Assembly (NCBI RefSeq): GCF_013394855.1
Contig: NZ_JABMLK010000001.1
Span: 2,561,501-2,625,500, forward strand
DNA: 64,000 nucleotides
Direction of reading: 5' to 3'
DNA from: Limnobaculum xujianqingii
GTDB lineage: Bacteria; Pseudomonadota; Gammaproteobacteria; Enterobacterales; Enterobacteriaceae
The notes under the pieces were generated by a model that had not been told where the DNA came from, did no database searches, and saw only the letters and a program-made list of their open reading frames with translations. The position numbers and the translations under genes were made by a program. Positions 59,023-64,000 of this stretch are shown here, piece by piece; the stretch's first letter is position 1, and each line of letters opens with the position of its first letter.

Positions 59023-62000
59023 TCATTTAAAATCAGCATAAGGTGTTAGCGGTTGAGGAGGCAAATCCATATCCCCCAACCAAGGCTCAAGCGCATAGCG
59101 CACATAAATCAACGCATGGCTTGGGGTATAGTCCTTCGCCTGTTGAATATCGACACCAGCCCCTACACTCCAGTGAGAAGTGATTCGGCGCTCCACTAAC
59201 GCCCGAACCGTATAACCCGTTCCACTGCTACTACTGCTATCATTCGTGGCATATTTATCCGGTAAACTGTCGGGGATCAGCCCCTGCAGCGGATAACGTT
59301 TACTACCATCTGTTGAAGAATTAGAGATGGATACTGAACCGCCCAGCTCCCATGACCAGTTTTCTGTGCGCTCGCGATATAGCAGCGGTAAAGAAAATGA
59401 TAGATATTGTTGAGGGCTGTAATAGCCCCCTTGTCCCAGGGTGTAGTCACTCAAATCTTTCTGGTAGTGCCACCACATGGTGTTTAAACCCACTCTCACC
59501 TGGCGGTCGTTTTCGTTAATCACCTTATAGTAGTAACCCGCCATGGCCTGCATACGCTGGTTATCCGCGACATTCTTACCGGTCAGTTGATGGTAAGCAA
59601 CGTTTCCCCATACGCCATGTGGCCCACCACGGTCATAACTTAAATCCAGTTGAACACCATTTTTACGCACACCACCCCATTTAGTGCCGGTATAAGGATC
59701 AACCGCGCCACCAAAGGATAACAGTGAGCTGGAAATTGGCCGACGGGAGGCGGTAACCGTCCATCCCAGGTTATGCCAGTCATTGCTGTAGCCAACCCCC
59801 CCCCACCCAGTCAACAACTTCAAATCCCATCGGAGTAGTGCCAATATCCACCTGCCAGTTATCGTCCTGCCAGCCAGTTGCTACGCTAACACCATTACTC
59901 TTTTGGCTACGATCGTCGCTACAGCCAACTTCCCGACAGGTGCCAAACGTCTCTTTATACACACCGCTGCTGTCAGTACTAAAGCTTCCTGCATTCATGA
60001 TGACCGAATCACCACGCAGAAAAGCGGTTCCCCACTGTAGAGGAAAAGCAATGTGCAGCATGGTGGTATGGGCGGTTAAATCAGAGATCCCTTTGGTACC
60101 ACTGGAACCCCAGTAGTCATGATCCAACGTCACCGTAGTAGATTGCTGCTTATACAGTGATTCAGCGTCTGACTTGATACCTCGTTTTAACCAATCATCC
60201 TGCTGGTTGTTACGCATAGCCTTGGTAAAGGCTTCATCATCCATCTCTGCTGAAGGAGTGATTCCATAAGCAGTCATTGCGTGACGGTAATCATTTAATG
60301 CTTCATCAGGATGTCCGGTTTTCTCTTCAAATGCAGCGGCATCTCGTAACAGACGAGCGTTATCCATTGATGGTTCAGCGGAAGGTTGCAATGCAGCTGG
60401 CTTTAACTGGGCCAGTATTGCTCCGGCACGTTCATCATCCCCAACTAACGACCAGGCATTGGCTAAACGGCGACCGGTGCCGATATCGCTGGTTTGAGGC
60501 TGAATAGAGAGTGCACCAAGGGAGGCTTTAGCCGCATTTAAGTCGCCTTCAGTAATCTGAGCCTCAATCACACCCAATTGGGCATCCTGATTATCCGGTT
60601 CACGGGCCAGAATCTTTTGATACTGCTCCTGTGCCTGTTGACTATCTTCCCGCTCTATCGCCCAGTCAGCCAGGGTGAGATCGATACGGGTACTGGCTGG
60701 CTGCTGTTTTAACCAGGCGATGGCTGCTGGTTCACCTTCTGTTTCACGAATTTGCTGGGCCTGTTGCAGGATTTGCGACGTTTTCAGGCGAGTATCCAGT
60801 TCACGAATATTGTCATCCCACTTTGTACGATCTAACGTTTGTAGCTGGGCCAGCGCCTGTGTTTCACGACCACTGCCAGATAAATAGAGTGAATGGGCAT
60901 ATATCCAGTCAGCATCTTGCCGATGAGGCTGCATCGCCCGACTGAACAGCGCATCAGCCTGAGCATTTTTGCCCTGCATGCGCATCACACCGGCCAGACG
61001 ATAAGTTAGCCAAACATCATCAGGGGTGATTTTCTGAGCCTGAAGATATTTTGCCTCTGCTTCAGCAGGTTTACCGGTAGCAGCAAGATCTTCTGCCTGT
61101 TGTTTCAGGCTGCCTGCAGTTAACTCATTGAGTGAGCTACGCATACGATTTTTCATATAGCCCGGCAGGCTCTGAATATAGCTCAGCGCTTTTTCCGGCG
61201 ACTGCTTTTCATATAGCGAAACCAGCGAACTAACGGCGCTACGGCTGTCCGGCTCCCGACGCAGTGCCTGCTTATAATAAGACTCCTCCGCCGCCACATT
61301 ATTACGAGCCATCTCAACGTCACCCAAACCAATCAGCCCTTGAGCGTCCGTACCATCAATAGCACTGGCCTGACGGTACAGCGCTTCAGCCTGATCCAGC
61401 TGTTTGCTTTTCAGGGCATTGTCAGCCCTATCAATGACTAACCAATAACGGTTGGTTTTGATCAAACTCTCTAACTTGGAAGCATAGCCACCTGCAGTAT
61501 CGCTCGCTTTGGCTTTCTCAAACTGAACCAAAGCCTGTTGACGATTTCCGGCTCTGGCATAGGCTTGTCCTAACGCGGTTAATAGCTCAGCATCATTCGG
61601 CGAAGCACTGAGTGCCTGTTTCAGTGAAGGGATAGCGTTACGACCACCGCCGTTGTCCACCTGCTCAAGCCCACGAACTCTGGCGCGATAGCGGGGATCC
61701 TGTAGCAATGTCTGCTGGCGCACCAGCTCTTGCCTGGCATCAGCGGCTTCCGGCTGCCCTTCAAAAGTGGTGATGAAGTGTTGTAACTGAGCAACGCTTC
61801 GATCGGAAACCGGGTTATCTTTTAGTTTGCTGTACCACAGCTCGGCCGCACTACCAATACCACCGGGGCTGGCAGCCAGCTTTTCCAGTACTTGATAGGC
61901 CTGCTGATCTTTTCCTTCATCAAACAGAAGCTGAGCAATAGACATACTTAGCGCGTCTGAAGCAGGAAAACGTTTTTGCAGTACTTGCATCTGCTGCAAT

Positions 62001-62578
62001 GCATAATCTCGCTGACCGGGAATTTTCAACACCACATTCCAGTACTCAATTGCCAGATCCAGCGTGGGCGCTTTGCCTTCAAACAGTTCATCATAAGCCG
62101 CTTTTGCCTGAGTCAGCTGACCGCCGGTCGCCAGTAGCCGGGCCTGCTGAAGCTTGCTTTTCCCTTCTGGTTGCGCCAGCGCGACCTCCAGTTTAGCGGT
62201 AAGATAGGCATCCGAATCAGGCTGTAACTTTCTTAACTGTTCCAACTGGCGGGTTGCGGTAGTCATATCACCCTGACGCAGCGCATAGCGAATTTGAGCA
62301 GCCAAAGTTTCGGGCGCATTCGGGCTGATCTTCTCCAGTCGATAAAGTGACTCTTTAACCAAATCATCCCGATGGGTTGATTCACCAATACGGATTTGTT
62401 CCTGCAACCAGGCTTCAGGTGAGACACTATCTGCGGCAAGTGCACCAAGGGGCGAGAGAGTAAAAGGAAGCAGTGTAAAGGAGAGTACTGGGGCGATACG
62501 ATGCACAGAACCAGCAACGGGAAAAAGTCGATGATAAAGTTTCATAGTGTAGTTTGAAATCAGTGGATGTTTTTGCAT
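59023..62578 (-). pseudogene. bcsC: bcsC, cellulose synthase outer membrane subunit, frameshifted at a G9 run
   Basis: BcsC spans the periplasm with TPR repeats and forms the outer membrane pore for cellulose. Residues up to about 930 (signal peptide, many TPRs, then HDYWGSSGTKGISDLTAHTT of the barrel domain) are in one frame ending VVDWVGGGWLQQ. The rest of the barrel (SNDWHNLGWTVTASRRPISS to LPPQPLTPYADFK, 59023 to about 59800) is in another. The frames meet at nine G on the minus strand (59796-59804); eight would give VGGVGYSND, as in E. coli. The start chosen is the ATG at 62578 with GGGAGA upstream. The gene may be phase-variable, broken, or mis-sequenced. Confidence 0.9.
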
Positions 62579-63666
62579 GTATCTTTCTCCCAAGAAACCT
62601 GCAACTCTCCCTGTTGATTAAAGCGGTAATATTGTTGATCCCAGCCAAGACCGAAAAGGGTTAATACATTATTGTAATAAGCATCACTGCCCGGAGGATT
62701 ATTGATTACTCGCTCACGCTGGGCTGCCTGAGCAGGAGATCCCGCTAAAAATGGTAATAGTGCGGCAGAAAAACCAACCGGTCCGGTGCCAGTGGCTTTG
62801 CCGGTTTGAGTATCTACTGTTTCAGGTGGTAAACCCGCGTCCTGCGTCAGTTTAGCCATTGGCTGATAGTGGGCCACCAGCTCTGATTTTCCCGGCGCAT
62901 CTTCTGCCAGCATTCCAAGCCATAAATAGACACGAATCGCATCATAATCACCGGTTGCACCGGTTTTACTGTCCGTTTGCCAACCTTTTTCTTTCTGCCA
63001 GACTACCCAATCAGCAGCGACTCCGGCCGGTGCACCTTCCAGTAACAGTTTACGATTGGTCTGTGCGACTTCACCCCAAACCTTTTCGGTTTGAGCAAGG
63101 CGAGATAACAGCTGTGGTGGTTGATAGCTGGGATTCAACCGCCAGCTATTGGACTCGCTAAAACCAATTTTTCCGGGCATCAACATGATGCCTAATCCTG
63201 GGATCATCACCACTTCTTCTCTGGCAATACGCTGTAATAACAAAGTACCCATGACCTGATAACCACGGGAGCGCCAGAGCCGTCCGGCTTCCAGTAAAGT
63301 GTAGGCTATCCACAGATCGGAATCAGACGCAGAGTTAGTATCCAGAATTCCCCAACTGCCATCCGGCTTTTTGCCCCATAGCCAGCCAGGTAAGCGAGCC
63401 GTCAGATCGCCAGCAGCCAGATTATTCTCTGTCCAGTTCAGCAGTTGATCAAATCGATTACGATCGTTAGCCACCAGTGCAAAAAATAATCCGTAGCTCT
63501 GGCCTTCTGATGTGGTGATGTTGTTGCCGTCCGTAGGATCGATAACCCGCCCTTCACGACTGATATATTGCTGAGAAAATCGCTGCCATTGCGGCCAATG
63601 GCAAGTATCAGCCCAAACCTGACCGGCAATAAGACAGCAACAGAACATCATCACTAAACGTTTCAT
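62560..63666 (-). CDS. bcsZ: Cellulase BcsZ (endo-1,4-beta-glucanase, GH8)
   Basis: BcsZ is the periplasmic glycosyl hydrolase family 8 enzyme of the cellulose operon. It has a signal peptide (to AGQVWA), DTCHWPQWQRFSQQYISREG, the catalytic glutamate in ITTSEGQSYGLFFALVAND and the NSASDSDLWIAYTLLEAGRL segment with catalytic aspartate. From the ATG at 63666 it has 368 residues, the same as E. coli; the frame is open to a GTG at 63681. It overlaps bcsC by 19 bases and nearly abuts bcsB. Confidence 0.95.
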   Translation of the reverse strand: MKRLVMMFCCCLIAGQVWADTCHWPQWQRFSQQYISREGRVIDPTDGNNITTSEGQSYGLFFALVANDRNRFDQLLNWTENNLAAGDLTARLPGWLWGKKPDGSWGILDTNSASDSDLWIAYTLLEAGRLWRSRGYQVMGTLLLQRIAREEVVMIPGLGIMLMPGKIGFSESNSWRLNPSYQPPQLLSRLAQTEKVWGEVAQTNRKLLLEGAPAGVAADWVVWQKEKGWQTDSKTGATGDYDAIRVYLWLGMLAEDAPGKSELVAHYQPMAKLTQDAGLPPETVDTQTGKATGTGPVGFSAALLPFLAGSPAQAAQRERVINNPPGSDAYYNNVLTLFGLGWDQQYYRFNQQGELQVSWEKDTCKNIH

Positions 63667-63667
63667 A

Positions 63668-64000
63668 TTATTTATCTTCACCCGGATTCAAGCGACGACG
63701 ACTTACCGCACGCAGCCCACGCCAGAGCATTAATGCCACCAGAATCACGCTGAAAACGGCAAATACTGCCAGCCACACCGGATGTTCAGATAACTTAAAC
63801 CACAATTTATCCCACCAAGGCAGATAGCCAACATAGTAGGTATCACCAACCCGAATACTATTAACGCCGGAATTACGCACAATGGAAACCGATCCGGCTA
63901 TTGCCGCCCGTTTGCCACTGTCGCGCCAGGCTTCATCCAGTAATTGGTAACCGCTGTCACCACTGGCCATCAGGGCAACCACACTGCGCTGCTCATTATA
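63668..64000 (-). CDS. bcsB: BcsB, cyclic di-GMP-binding cellulose synthase subunit (C-terminal part)
   Basis: Only the last 110 residues are inside the window; the frame stays open to the edge (beginning YNEQRSVVALMASGDSGYQL). The C-terminal membrane helix HPVWLAVFAVFSVILVALML and the short basic tail RRRLNPGEDK are typical of BcsB, which pairs with BcsA at the inner membrane. The stop overlaps the region of the bcsZ start. Confidence 0.93.
   Translation of the reverse strand, partial: YNEQRSVVALMASGDSGYQLLDEAWRDSGKRAAIAGSVSIVRNSGVNSIRVGDTYYVGYLPWWDKLWFKLSEHPVWLAVFAVFSVILVALMLWRGLRAVSRRRLNPGEDK

Overview
The window is a chromosomal segment from a moderately AT-rich member of the Enterobacterales. 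Most genes are close homologues of Escherichia coli genes, but the gene order is mosaic. A HemB without the zinc-site cysteines, the overall base composition and a chromosomal gentisate cluster would fit Budviciaceae (Budvicia, Pragia, Limnobaculum). That placement is inference; no rRNA gene is present to settle it.

Left part (1-13,100): glpQ, a secreted beta-propeller-like protein, a frameshifted yigL, pldB, a HEAT-like protein of unknown role, rhtB, asd, a tyrosine phosphatase, fre, ubiD, pepE, rfaH and hemB. Next comes the ubiquinone/Tat block on the minus strand: rmuC, ubiE, ubiJ, ubiB, tatA, tatB, tatC and tatD. It is broken twice: between ubiE and ubiJ by a 2-kb island (ccdAB-like toxin-antitoxin pair, an orphan ORF, a DUF4291 gene), and between tatC and tatD by intergenic repeats.

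Middle part (23,000-38,900): a DedA protein, a BtsS-like sensor kinase without its regulator, the iron-regulated small RNA RyhB with a Fur box, ybiI, an MFS/LysR divergent pair, a PHP phosphoesterase, a second UbiB-like kinase, yhiN, pitA, uspA, gdhA and rsmJ.

Right part (38,900-64,000): prlC; a complete 3-hydroxybenzoate/gentisate cluster (regulator divergent from transporter, gentisate dioxygenase, fumarylpyruvate hydrolase, maleylpyruvate isomerase and 3-hydroxybenzoate 6-hydroxylase) that takes the aromatic acid to pyruvate and fumarate; rlmJ, gor, yhjD, kdgK with a KdgR operator, yhjJ, dctA, pdeK, and the end of the cellulose operon (bcsC frameshifted at a run of nine G, bcsZ, and bcsB cut by the window edge).

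The most unusual content is a family of at least seven dispersed intergenic repeats (about 11.96, 14.05, 14.24, 37.69, 38.00, 41.16 and 53.20 kb). They share a branched core and a side hairpin whose stems differ between copies by compensatory changes, so a fold is being kept. Copies occur in both orientations, twice as inverted pairs and twice between two near-identical terminator hairpins.
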